A stretch of DNA of 19,522 bases from an uncultured Duganella sp. (GTDB lineage: Bacteria > Pseudomonadota > Gammaproteobacteria > Burkholderiales > Burkholderiaceae): NCBI GenBank assembly GCA_946482635.1, contig CAMLSG010000089.1, positions 1 through 19,522 on the forward strand, written 5' to 3'. Numbering within the stretch: the first letter of the stretch is position 1; each line of letters opens with the position of its first letter. This document shows positions 1 through 7,771 of this stretch, piece after piece. Position numbers and translations under genes: made by a program. The notes under the pieces were generated by a model. The model searched no databases. It worked only from the letters and a program-made list of their open reading frames with translations, and was not told the DNA's origin.

Positions 1-1516
1 CGACCACGAACCAGAACACGATGAACATGCGGTCCAGGAACGGGATTTCGGCCACACCCGCCTCGGTCACCTTGGCAAAGCCGATCGGCACCAGGAAGGA
101 CAGGTCCATCATCCCTGGCAGGAATTTCAGGAAGATCGAACCCACCAGGCCGCCCACGGTGGCGAACATCGCGGCGCCGGAGGTGGTTTTCTTCCAGAAG
201 AAGCCCATCAGGAACATGGCCAGGATGCCCGGCGAGACGAAACCGGTGTATTCCTGGATGTACTGGAAGCCGCCTTTCTTGTCGATGCCCAGCAGCGGCG
301 CAATCAGCACGGCCAGGGCCATGGACACCACCACGCTGACGCGGCCGATCCACACCATGCGTTGTTCGGTGGCCTGCTTGTTGAAGGTCTTGTTGTAGAT
401 GTCCAGGGTGAAGATGGTGGCAATGCTGTTTGCCTTGCCGGCCAGGGACGCCACGACAGCGGCGGTCAGTGCGGCAAACGCCACGCCTTTCAGGCCGGAC
501 GGCAGCAGGTTAAGCAGCACAGGGTAGGCGCGGTCCGGATTCAGTTCGCCGCCCTGGCGCATGGCGTCGCCCAGGGCGCCGGACTTGTCCAGCGCGTAGG
601 CCGCAATACCTGGCAGAACCACGATCACCGGCATCAGCAGCTTGAGGAAGGCAGCGAACAGCAGGCCTTTGCGGGCGGTCGGCAGGTCGGCGCCCAGGGC
701 GCGCTGGGTGATGTACTGGTTGCAGCCCCAGTAGTTCAGGTTGACGATCCACATGCCGCCCAGCAGGACCGACAGGCCCGGCAGGTCCATGTAGTTCGGG
801 TCTTCGCGCTTCAGCACCATGTCGAAATGGCCGCGGGCCACGCCGAACAGTTCGGACAGGCCGTCGATGGCGCCTTTCTTGCCCGCCAGGCCGGCCACCA
901 GGTCCAGTGCCAGCCAGGTCGTCACCAGGCCGCCCACCACCAGGCAGGCCACCTGCACCACGTCGGTGTAGCCGATCACCTTCATGCCGCCCAGGGTGAT
1001 GACGGCGGCGAAGATGGCCAGGAACAGCATGCAGGGAAGCAGGGCGATGCCGGACAGGCTGGAAATCGCCAGCGCGCCCAGGTAGAGGATGGAGGTCAGG
1101 TTGACCACCACGTACAGGCCAAGCCAGAACAGGGCCATGGTGGTTGCCACCGCCTTGCCGTAACGCTGTTCGAGGAACTGCGGCATGGTGTAGATGCGGT
1201 TTTTCAGGTAGACCGGCATGAAGAACACGGCCACGATGACCAGCGTGGCGGCTGCCATCAACTCGTAGACCGCGATGGCCATGCCGATCTTGTAGCCGGA
1301 GCCGCTCATGCCGATGAACTGCTCGGCCGAGATGTTGGAAGCAATCAGCGAGGCGCCGATGGCCCACCAGGTCAGCGAGCCTTCAGCGAGGAAGTAGTCA
1401 TGCGAAGCCTGGCCGGAACTGCTTTGCTTTCGGCGGTAGATCCAGATGCCGTAGCCGGCAACGGCAATGAAGTAAATCAGGAAGACGAACAAGTCTACGG
1501 TTGAAAAAGTACTCAT
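1..1516 (-). CDS. Na+/solute symporter (SSS family, SglT-like sugar transporter), 3' end outside window
   Basis: Likely sodium-coupled importer of a monosaccharide across the inner membrane. The visible 505 residues (start ATG at 1516-1514, GTG-rich leader with only a weak ribosome site) read without a stop to the left edge, so the C-terminus is missing. The N-terminus is a hydrophobic helix, followed near residues 60-75 by the sequence SNISAEQFIGMSGSGY, a hallmark of SGLT-like members of the solute:sodium symporter family. Many further hydrophobic helices follow, as expected for a 13-14 helix carrier. The family match is firm. The substrate (galactose, xylose, fucose or other) cannot be read from the sequence. 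Its place beside an epimerase homologue and opposite glycosidase genes suggests that it takes up sugars released in the periplasm. It is transcribed away from the rest of the locus, and a palindrome lies upstream. Confidence 0.9.
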   Translation of the reverse strand, partial: MSTFSTVDLFVFLIYFIAVAGYGIWIYRRKQSSSGQASHDYFLAEGSLTWWAIGASLIASNISAEQFIGMSGSGYKIGMAIAVYELMAAATLVIVAVFFMPVYLKNRIYTMPQFLEQRYGKAVATTMALFWLGLYVVVNLTSILYLGALAISSLSGIALLPCMLFLAIFAAVITLGGMKVIGYTDVVQVACLVVGGLVTTWLALDLVAGLAGKKGAIDGLSELFGVARGHFDMVLKREDPNYMDLPGLSVLLGGMWIVNLNYWGCNQYITQRALGADLPTARKGLLFAAFLKLLMPVIVVLPGIAAYALDKSGALGDAMRQGGELNPDRAYPVLLNLLPSGLKGVAFAALTAAVVASLAGKANSIATIFTLDIYNKTFNKQATEQRMVWIGRVSVVVSMALAVLIAPLLGIDKKGGFQYIQEYTGFVSPGILAMFLMGFFWKKTTSGAAMFATVGGLVGSIFLKFLPGMMDLSFLVPIGFAKVTEAGVAEIPFLDRMFIVFWFVV

Positions 1517-1628
1517 GCGGTGCTCACAAAGTGGGTTGTCTCTGGCCTGGCGCGCGTGGGCGGCGCACCGGGCCTGTTTTTCGAATCGGTATCGGAAGAT
1601 CGTAGGCGAAGGGGCCTTTCCATTTCCA

Positions 1629-1656
1629 ATAACACTTTTGCGTGCAGCTATATCAA
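1629..1656 (-). promoter_or_regulatory. Candidate sigma-70 promoter of the symporter gene
   Basis: Read on the minus strand, TTGATA (1656-1651) is separated by 16 bp from TGTTAT (1634-1629). That is five and four matches of six to the sigma-70 boxes. The predicted transcript would have a leader of roughly 105 nt before the ATG at 1516. The -35 box lies inside the palindrome at 1648-1667, which would suit repression. Assigned by eye only. Confidence 0.35.
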
Positions 1657-1667
1657 ATTTGACATAG
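1648..1667. promoter_or_regulatory. 20-bp near-perfect palindrome, candidate operator
   Basis: CTATaTCAAA is followed directly by TTTGAcATAG. Nine of ten base pairs are symmetric, with one mismatch (lower case). The AT-rich dyad sits in otherwise GC-rich DNA between divergent genes and overlaps the candidate symporter -35 box, as an operator for a dimeric regulator would. I cannot assign a regulator family. No second copy was found by eye in the window. Confidence 0.55.
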
Positions 1668-1772
1668 GACGGCGGATCTGGCCCGTCCCAAGGAGGCTGC
1701 GCAGGCATTATTGCCGATTCCCGGGCGCCGGAAACCCCTTTGCTGCGCTCTTGGCCAGAATCGTTCGATGGC

Positions 1773-1817
1773 TTGGTGATTTTAGTAATTGAATCGCCAT
1801 GCGCCGGATTGCAGAAT
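1773..1817 (+). promoter_or_regulatory. Shared promoter module, copy A (epimerase homologue)
   Basis: The upstream element TTGGTGATTTTAGTAA (1773-1788) runs into a -35 box TTGAAT (1789-1794). A 17-bp spacer and the -10 box CAGAAT (1812-1817) follow. About 32 of 45 positions are identical to the receptor copy at 16738-16782. Expected transcription start is near 1824, giving a leader of about 35 nt. It also shows that translation cannot begin at the open-frame ATG at 1799, which lies inside the promoter. Confidence 0.7.
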
Positions 1818-1858
1818 GGCATGGTGCCAATGGTGTGCACAGGAAGCCCGATCTTTTA

Positions 1859-2692
1859 ATGATGACCAAACGTTTTTCAGGCACCGCGCCCGAAGCGGAC
1901 GAATACCGCTTGTTTACACTCAGGAACGCCAGCGACATGGTGGCGACGATTACCGAACGCGACGCCGCATTGTGGTCCTGGCGGGCGCCCGACCGCTACG
2001 GCCGCATGGCCGATGTCCTGCTGGCGCCCAAGGGCGCCGCCAATCCGGTGCTGTGGCAAGGACGCCACGCCGACGGCGGGGTGACGCTGTTGCGCACCGG
2101 GGCCGGGGGCGCGGTGGCCCAGTTGGCGAAGTATCGGCTGGACGACGACGGCTGCTTGAGCGTGGAACATGAAGTGGTGGCCATGGCGCCCACGACGCTC
2201 GAACTGGGTGCTTGTCCCGCCTTCAACCTGAACGGAGGCATCGCCGATGTGGGCGACCATATGGTGCAGATCGACGCCGACTACTACGTCGAGGTGGATG
2301 CGGACGGCATGCCCTCCGGCGTGGCGGCCGTAGCCGGGACGGCGTTCGACTTCCGCCAGCCGGCGCCGATCGGCGCGCGCCTGCGCTGGCCGGACAGCCA
2401 GATCTGCGGCAGGGGCGGTTTCAATCACAGCCTGTTCGTGCGCAGCCACTTTGCCGGCGGCCAGGGGCCGCTGCGCACCGTGGCCCGCATCGTCGATCCG
2501 GGGTCGGGGCGCTGCCTGCAGGTCCAGACCACCGAGGCCGCCGTGCAGTTTCGCGCCGGCCACCAGGGCGGCTTCAGCGTCGAGGCGCAGGCGCGTCCCG
2601 AGCTGGCCAGCGCGGCCTGGCCGCACGTCATCGTGTCGCCGGGGCAGGTGTACCGGCAGACCACCGTCTACCGGCTCACGCTGCAGGCCTAG
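1859..2692 (+). CDS. Aldose 1-epimerase (galactose mutarotase) homologue, short and with altered catalytic residues
   Basis: A cytoplasmic 277-residue protein without signal peptide. The second half matches the GalM family clearly: ACPAFNLNGG near 118-127, DHMVQIDADYYVEVD, AGTAFDFR, FNHSLF and a final PGQVYRQTTVYRL. Family members are usually about 340 residues. Here the stretch carrying GRxANRI and LHGG, with the first catalytic His, is absent. By alignment with the well-studied Lactococcus lactis enzyme, the second catalytic His (in NHxYFNL) is Cys119, the Asp (in YDHxF) is Asn189, and only the Glu (Glu242, in VEAQ) remains. It may therefore bind sugars without catalysing mutarotation, or use another mechanism. 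The start at 1859 was chosen because AGGAAG precedes it (12-nt gap) and because 1799 lies upstream of the transcription start; ATG 1862 is an equal alternative. The stop codon overlaps the convergent GH43 stop. Confidence 0.8.
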   Translation: MMTKRFSGTAPEADEYRLFTLRNASDMVATITERDAALWSWRAPDRYGRMADVLLAPKGAANPVLWQGRHADGGVTLLRTGAGGAVAQLAKYRLDDDGCLSVEHEVVAMAPTTLELGACPAFNLNGGIADVGDHMVQIDADYYVEVDADGMPSGVAAVAGTAFDFRQPAPIGARLRWPDSQICGRGGFNHSLFVRSHFAGGQGPLRTVARIVDPGSGRCLQVQTTEAAVQFRAGHQGGFSVEAQARPELASAAWPHVIVSPGQVYRQTTVYRLTLQA

Positions 2693-4326
2693 GCGGGCTT
2701 CAGGCCGCGGTAGGTGAACTGCCGCGCCCTGACTTCACCGGAGCCGGCACTGTAAATGCCGACCTTGAGGCTCATGAAGCCGCCGAACACATTGTGGTGG
2801 AAGCCCGACACTTCCATTTGCCATGGATGCCTGGTCCACGCCACGCCGTCGCTGGAGTAGTGGAAGTTGACGATGTTGGCGCGGTTCGCCAGCCGGATAT
2901 GGATGGCCCGGGCGGCCACCTTTTCGCGCATCCAGCTTTGTTCTTCGCTGCAGTGGTAGGTGAACATCTGCGTGGGGCTGAAGCCGATCCCGCAGTAGCC
3001 GCGCTGGCTGTAATACAGCAGCAGTCCGCCTTGCGCGCCTTCCGCAATATCGAGCACCGCCGACACTTCGTAATCGCGGTCGCCGACGATGCAGGTGAGG
3101 GGGGAGCAATCGGCCGGCGAGCTGCCCTTGGCCTGGATGAGCAGGCCCTTGCCGTCATAGCTGGCGCGCCGCATTTCGTCGGGTCCGGGCGCGAAGAAGC
3201 TCCACTGGATGCCGAACCTGTTGCTGGAAAAGTCGTCGGACAGCGCCTGGCCGGCCGGCGAGGCGCGGCCACCCTTTGGTTTGCGCAGGGGCTTGTCCAG
3301 GGTGCCGCCGCGTGCGCGGAACCAGCCGTCGCCGCTCCATTCGATCGGTTCGAGGATGGTTTGGCGGCCCAGCGTGCGGAAGCCGTTTTCGTAGGCGTGG
3401 TAGATCATCCACCAGTCGCCGCCGGGTCCTTCGACAATGCTGGCGTGGCCGCGCGACCACCAGGGTTCGTCTGCGCTGCGGGTGCGGACGATGGGGTTGG
3501 CGGGGCAGTCCTGCCAGGGGCCATGGATGGAGCGCGAGCGCGCCACGGTGACCATGTGGCTGGTCGGCGGGCCGGAGGTGCCGCCGACGGCGGCCACCAG
3601 GTAGAACCATTCGCCGCGCCGGAACAGCTTGGGGCCTTCTGGGGCGAACATTTCCACCACCCAGTCTTCCGGGTAGCGCCAGGGATGATAGACATGCTCC
3701 AGCGGGCCGACGGTCGACAGGCCGTCATCCGCCAGCGCAATGCGCCGCACGCCGTTGAAGAACAGGTAGCGCTTGCCGTCTTCGCCCACGGCGTGCCCGG
3801 GATCGATGCAGCCTTGCAGCTTGAGGTCTACCGGCTCGCTCCAGGGACCGCGGATATTGTCTGCATGGACCACGTAAATCGAGTCGCCGGCCGGGATGTA
3901 CAGGAAGTAGCGGCCGCCATGCTTGGCCAGGTCCATCGCCCACACCGAGCCAAGCGGTTTTTGCAGCGCGGCGCAGATGGGCGACCAGTTGACCAGGTCG
4001 CGCGAATGCCAGATGACGGCGCCGGGGTAGGAGTAGAAGGACGAAAACGTCATGTAGTAATCGTCGCCGTCCTTCAGGATGGTAGGGTCGGGATGGTCGC
4101 CCGGCACGATCGGGTTCACGAACATGCCGTTCCCCAGGTCCGCCTTGCGCTGGCCTTCGATGCCGTAGGCCGGCTGCAGGGCGGCGCCGGGCGGGGTGCA
4201 TGGCGCCGCTGCGGAAGCGGCAGCCGCCGGGGCCAATGGCGCCGCGGCCGCACCGGCGCCGGCCAGGGCCAGCTTGAGAAGGCTGCGGCGGCGAGCCGGG
4301 TCCGTCGGTGCCGGGTCCCGGCTCAT
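2689..4326 (-). CDS. GH43 glycoside hydrolase (alpha-L-arabinofuranosidase/beta-xylosidase type) with C-terminal beta-sandwich, Tat-exported
   Basis: Probably removes arabinofuranosyl (or beta-xylosyl) units from oligosaccharides in the periplasm. The 545-residue product opens with a twin-arginine signal (RRRSLLK at 12-18, then an Ala-rich hydrophobic stretch). The five-bladed propeller shows the three expected acidic residues: Asp80 in HPDPTI (base), Asp175 in IDPGH (pKa modulator) and Glu230 in APEGP (acid). From about residue 365 a second domain (DDFSSNRFGIQW through GGLLLYY) resembles the beta-sandwich domain attached to many GH43 enzymes. The ATG overlaps the TGA of the upstream GH31 gene (ATGA), so the two are translationally coupled. 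GH43 arabinofuranosidases occur in the Bacteroides ovatus xyloglucan locus, but GH43 also serves xylan, so the linkage is uncertain. Confidence 0.88.
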   Translation of the reverse strand: MSRDPAPTDPARRRSLLKLALAGAGAAAAPLAPAAAASAAAPCTPPGAALQPAYGIEGQRKADLGNGMFVNPIVPGDHPDPTILKDGDDYYMTFSSFYSYPGAVIWHSRDLVNWSPICAALQKPLGSVWAMDLAKHGGRYFLYIPAGDSIYVVHADNIRGPWSEPVDLKLQGCIDPGHAVGEDGKRYLFFNGVRRIALADDGLSTVGPLEHVYHPWRYPEDWVVEMFAPEGPKLFRRGEWFYLVAAVGGTSGPPTSHMVTVARSRSIHGPWQDCPANPIVRTRSADEPWWSRGHASIVEGPGGDWWMIYHAYENGFRTLGRQTILEPIEWSGDGWFRARGGTLDKPLRKPKGGRASPAGQALSDDFSSNRFGIQWSFFAPGPDEMRRASYDGKGLLIQAKGSSPADCSPLTCIVGDRDYEVSAVLDIAEGAQGGLLLYYSQRGYCGIGFSPTQMFTYHCSEEQSWMREKVAARAIHIRLANRANIVNFHYSSDGVAWTRHPWQMEVSGFHHNVFGGFMSLKVGIYSAGSGEVRARQFTYRGLKPA

Positions 4327-6671
4327 TTGCCCACCACTTTGGTGATGCCCGGCGCCTTGCGCGACAGCTCGCTGTCGCCGTTCACGGCCAGGCGGCCGGT
4401 CGCGTCATTCCATGCCAGTTTCGCCAGCGTGCCCTTGCCTTTTTCGTAGTCGTAGGAGACGCCATCGTCGTCATACAGCGCGAACTCTCCGTCCTTGCCG
4501 GGATAGACGCGGATTTCGGCGATCGCCTGCTTGCTGGCGGTGGACTGGATGTCGGCGCCCAGCGGCACGATGGAACCGGCGCGCACGAAGACGGGGATCT
4601 GGTCGATCGGCGCGGCGACGCGCACCCAGCGCCCACCTGCCAGCTTCTCGTTGGTCCAGAAGTTGTACCAGTCGCCGCCTGCCGGCAGGTAGACGTCCTT
4701 CTCTGTCTGCCCCTGCTCGGTCACCGGGGCGACAAGGAAGGCGGGGCCGAACATGTACTGGGTGCCGATGTCGGCCACTTTCGGATCGTTCGGGAAGTCC
4801 ATCCACAAGGGGCGCATGAATGGCGCGCCGTTGTCCCAGGTGGCCTTGGCCTGGCTATAGATGTAGGGGATCAGCTGGTAGCGCAGGCGGTCGTAGCGCG
4901 CCATGATGGTTTCGGCCTGCTGGCCGAATTCCCAGATTTCCGCGTGCTTGCGGTCGCCGTGCAGGCGCAGTGTCGGCAGGAAGGTGCCGTACTGGAACCA
5001 GCGCGTGAGCAGTTCCGGATAGTCGTGGTTCTGGCCGATGGTTGCTTCGGCGCCGCGCGGATCGACCAGCGGCGCCCTGGTGGCCTTGGTCGACTGCGGC
5101 AGCCATTGCCAGCCGCCGATATCGTTGCCCCAGTAGGCGATGCCGGAAGCGGTCATGTTCAGGCCAGTCGGCACCTGGCGCGCCAGCGCTTCCCACGAAG
5201 GATGGATGTCGGAAGACCAGAACAGGGCGCCGGTGCGCTGCGAGCCGAGGTAGGCCGCGCGCGACAGGATCAGGGCGCGCTTGTTCGGCTTCCAGGCGCG
5301 CATGCCTTGCTGTACGCCTTCCACGTGCAGTAGCGGGAACAGGTTGCGATAACGGTCGCCGCTGCCGATCGAATAGAAAAATCCATCCGGGACCAGGTCC
5401 GGTTCCGTCTCGTCCAGCCATGGGTAATCGAAGCCTTGCGACAGGATGTTGTCACGCACGCGCTCCCAGAACCACTGGCGCGCGGCCGGGTTGGTGGCGT
5501 CGATCAGGGCGCCGGTGCGGTCGGAGCGGAACGGCAGGCCATCGACCGTCTTGCCGTCCTTGTCCTTCAGGAAGTAGCCCTTGGCATCGAGTTCGTTGAA
5601 GTAGCGGCCGGAGGTTTCGAAGCGTGGCCACACCGACACGATGGACTGCATGCCAAGGTCGTGCAGTTCCTTGTTCATCGCTGCGGGTGCCGGGTATTGC
5701 GCCGGGTCGATGTCGAGCTGGCCCATGCGGGTCCAGTAGAACCAGTCGACCACCATGACGTCGAGCGGGTACTTTTTCTGGCGGTAGGTATTCGCCACGC
5801 GCAGTACTTCCTGCTGGCTGTCGTAGCGGGCCTTGGACTGGATCAGGCCGAAAGCGGCCTTGGGCGGGATCGGGGTCTTGCCGGTAACGCGGGCGTAGCC
5901 GGAATAGATTTCCTCCGGCGTGCTGCCGGTGATGACGAAGAAGCTGACGCGCTCCCCGACATTGGACTGGAAGGACGTGCGGCCGTTGACGCCAGCGACA
6001 AAACGGGTGGCCGACGGGTTGTCCCAGACAATGCCATAGCCCTTGGACGAGACCATGAACGGCATGCACACGGTTTCGCCGGCCGGGGCATCATACCAGT
6101 GCTTGCAGTCCAGGACGCGGCCGCGCAGGTCGAGCGGCCCGGTCGATTCCTGGTTCTGGCCCATGCCGTAGTAATGCTCGTCGGCCTGGACGCTGAAGCT
6201 GGCGCCGGCCTGGTAGGTCTTTTCGGTGTTGACGGTCTGCGGCGACAGCTCCCAGCCGGTCATGTCGAGCACCAGGTCGCCCTTGGCGTTCCTGACCTGC
6301 AGCGCAACCGGCGCCAGTTGCGGCGCGAAGTATTTTTCCGACTGTGACGGGACCCGTGGCTGGGGGGCCGGGGCGACGCGCAGGTTCAGCGCCGCGGAGG
6401 CGAAGGTGTCGCCGTCCTTGCCGCTGGTGTGGCGGAAGGCGGAATTGTCCGCATTTTTGGGCAGGATGCCGAAGCCCGGGCCTTTCAGCGCTTCGGCCTT
6501 GTCGGCGGCGATCGTGATGTGGACGACGTTCGGCCCGTAGGCTTCGACCGAGACCCAGGCGCCGTTGCGGTCGAGGGTGGTGATCGGCGCGCCGGAGGCC
6601 ACGCTGGCGGCGCCAAGTGCGGCGGCGGAAACCGCGGCCGCCATGATCCGGCGCTTGTATTGCACGTTCAT
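4323..6671 (-). CDS. GH31 alpha-xylosidase, exported
   Basis: A retaining alpha-glycosidase expected to release alpha-xylose from the non-reducing end of xyloglucan oligosaccharides. The 782-residue protein starts with a Sec-type signal peptide ending near ASVASGA. An N-terminal beta-sandwich (about 25-240) is followed by the (beta/alpha)8 barrel. The catalytic nucleophile is Asp420 in YPWLDETEPD, and the acid/base is Asp488 in WSSDIHPSWE. A C-terminal GH31 beta-domain with APVTEQG and FVRAGSIVPLG follows. The WLDETEPD form is closer to bacterial alpha-xylosidases than to alpha-glucosidases (WxDMNE), which supports the xylosidase call. AGGAG lies 5 nt before the ATG. It is the second gene of the esterase operon, 22 bp after the esterase stop, and overlaps the GH43 start by 4 bp. 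Alpha-xylosyl groups also occur on some complex heteroxylans. Confidence 0.88.
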   Translation of the reverse strand: MNVQYKRRIMAAAVSAAALGAASVASGAPITTLDRNGAWVSVEAYGPNVVHITIAADKAEALKGPGFGILPKNADNSAFRHTSGKDGDTFASAALNLRVAPAPQPRVPSQSEKYFAPQLAPVALQVRNAKGDLVLDMTGWELSPQTVNTEKTYQAGASFSVQADEHYYGMGQNQESTGPLDLRGRVLDCKHWYDAPAGETVCMPFMVSSKGYGIVWDNPSATRFVAGVNGRTSFQSNVGERVSFFVITGSTPEEIYSGYARVTGKTPIPPKAAFGLIQSKARYDSQQEVLRVANTYRQKKYPLDVMVVDWFYWTRMGQLDIDPAQYPAPAAMNKELHDLGMQSIVSVWPRFETSGRYFNELDAKGYFLKDKDGKTVDGLPFRSDRTGALIDATNPAARQWFWERVRDNILSQGFDYPWLDETEPDLVPDGFFYSIGSGDRYRNLFPLLHVEGVQQGMRAWKPNKRALILSRAAYLGSQRTGALFWSSDIHPSWEALARQVPTGLNMTASGIAYWGNDIGGWQWLPQSTKATRAPLVDPRGAEATIGQNHDYPELLTRWFQYGTFLPTLRLHGDRKHAEIWEFGQQAETIMARYDRLRYQLIPYIYSQAKATWDNGAPFMRPLWMDFPNDPKVADIGTQYMFGPAFLVAPVTEQGQTEKDVYLPAGGDWYNFWTNEKLAGGRWVRVAAPIDQIPVFVRAGSIVPLGADIQSTASKQAIAEIRVYPGKDGEFALYDDDGVSYDYEKGKGTLAKLAWNDATGRLAVNGDSELSRKAPGITKVVGK

Positions 6672-6693
6672 TGATGCTCCTGTGTTGTCGATG

Positions 6694-7590
6694 TTATGGA
6701 ATCAGTTTGCGGTCGCGCAGCCATTCTTCGGCGCGGCGCGTCCAGTTGGTGGCAGTCCCGTTCCCGGTGCGCATGGCCATGCCGTGGCCGCCGTGCTCGA
6801 AGATGAACATTTCGGCCGGCACCTTGGCCCGCGTCAGGGCCTGGAAATACAGGATGCTGTTGTCGGCCGGGACCAATCCGTCATCCTGCGAGTGAATCAG
6901 CAGGGTGGGCGGGGTCGCGGCGCTGACCTGTTTTTCCACCGACATGAGCTGGACCATGGCTGCGGATGGCTTGGCGCCAAGCAGTGCATCGCGCGAACCG
7001 GCGTGGACAGCCGGCGCTTCCATGGTGATCACCGGGTACATCAGGATGGCAAAGTCCGGGCGCGTGCTGACGGCATCGAGTTCGCCGCCGGCACGGCCGG
7101 CAGGGTGGTTGAACAGGGTGGAAGCGCTGGCGGCGAGGTGGCCGCCGGCCGAGCTGCCCATCACGCCGATGCGGTCCGCCGCAATGCCGTATTTCGCCGC
7201 CTGGGAACGCACCAGGCGGATCGCGCGCAGCACGTCCTGCAAGGGCGCGGGGTGGCCATAGTCCGCGAGGCGGTACTTCAGCACGAAAGCGGTGATGCCA
7301 AGGCCGGACAGCCACTGGGCATATTGCTGCCCCTCGCGCGTATTGGACAGGAACTGGTAGCCGCCGCCGGGGCAAATGATGACGGCGGTGCCGGATTGGC
7401 GGTCGAGGGCGGCCGGGTAGACTGCCAGCGTCGGCTCGCTGACGTTGCTGATACGTTCACCGTCGACCCGTTCCGGGCCTGCGTGCGCACGGGCGTTCGG
7501 CACGCCCTCGGGCCAGACGGGAATCACGCTGGTTTGCGCAAGCGCGCTGTTTGCGGCCAGGAAGAGCATGGCCAGGATCCAGGATCGCAT
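6694..7590 (-). CDS. Exported alpha/beta-hydrolase esterase (BD-FAE/acetyl-xylan-esterase-like)
   Basis: Likely removes acetyl or feruloyl esters from wall oligosaccharides. The 298-residue protein has a Sec signal peptide (MRSWILAMLFLAANSALAQ). It carries the hydrolase hallmarks: an oxyanion-hole segment PGGGYQFL, the nucleophile Ser147 in GSSAGGH, an acid residue Asp236 or Asp237 in HSQDDGLVP, and His269 in HGGHGM. Length and motif layout match the small esterase family often found in xylan and xyloglucan loci. AAGGA precedes the ATG with a 9-nt gap. It is the first gene of a minus-strand operon (esterase, GH31, GH43) driven by promoter module copy B. The exact acyl group cannot be read from the sequence. 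Confidence 0.82.
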   Translation of the reverse strand: MRSWILAMLFLAANSALAQTSVIPVWPEGVPNARAHAGPERVDGERISNVSEPTLAVYPAALDRQSGTAVIICPGGGYQFLSNTREGQQYAQWLSGLGITAFVLKYRLADYGHPAPLQDVLRAIRLVRSQAAKYGIAADRIGVMGSSAGGHLAASASTLFNHPAGRAGGELDAVSTRPDFAILMYPVITMEAPAVHAGSRDALLGAKPSAAMVQLMSVEKQVSAATPPTLLIHSQDDGLVPADNSILYFQALTRAKVPAEMFIFEHGGHGMAMRTGNGTATNWTRRAEEWLRDRKLIP

Positions 7591-7623
7591 GGTTTTTCAT
7601 CCTTCATTTTGATAAACCAGGCC

Positions 7624-7668
7624 ATCTTTGCAGACTGCCCGAAGCGCTGCAATTATGAAAATCACCGA
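7624..7668 (-). promoter_or_regulatory. Shared promoter module, copy B (esterase-GH31-GH43 operon)
   Basis: On the minus strand TCGGTGATTTTCATAA (7668-7653) runs into the -35 box TTGCAG (7652-7647). Next come a 16-17 bp spacer and the -10 region CAAAGAT (7630-7624). The upstream element matches the receptor copy at 13 of 16 positions. Predicted transcript start is near 7617, about 27 nt before the esterase ATG. The -10 is the least conserved part of this copy. Confidence 0.65.
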
Positions 7669-7771
7669 CCCGCTGAATGATTTACCGCAAGAGGCGTGCC
7701 AGCAGTTCCCGCGATGATTTTGCAGTGCTAGCATCGCCCGGTCCATCAGTTGAAATGAGGAGCCTGGAAAG

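Larger units (their letters stand above)
1517..1858. other. Divergent intergenic region between symporter and epimerase homologue
   Basis: This 342-bp stretch has no convincing coding sequence. It holds a candidate minus-strand promoter and palindrome for the symporter (1629-1667) and the plus-strand promoter module for the epimerase homologue (1773-1817). The part from about 1668 to 1772 shows nothing I can name. Confidence 0.6.

Noticed and set aside
362..1504. A 380-codon plus-strand frame opposite the symporter.
   Set aside because: His/Gln/Gly-rich translation of an antisense membrane-protein gene; no recognisable domain.
1799..1858. Upstream ATG extending the epimerase homologue by 20 residues.
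   Set aside because: The ATG at 1799 lies in the spacer of the promoter module, upstream of the expected transcript start, and lacks a ribosome site; the family similarity begins after 1859.
2212..4449. A 745-codon open frame on the plus strand opposite GH43.
   Set aside because: Its product is Arg/Ala/Gly-rich low-complexity with no domain, and it lies antisense to a gene with intact catalytic motifs. Long antisense frames are common in high-GC DNA.
7678..7718. A fifth copy of the promoter module ahead of GH39.
   Set aside because: TGATTT and a GATGAT -10-like box are at about the right distance, but the -35 and most other positions do not match (about 16 of 43), so it was not called.
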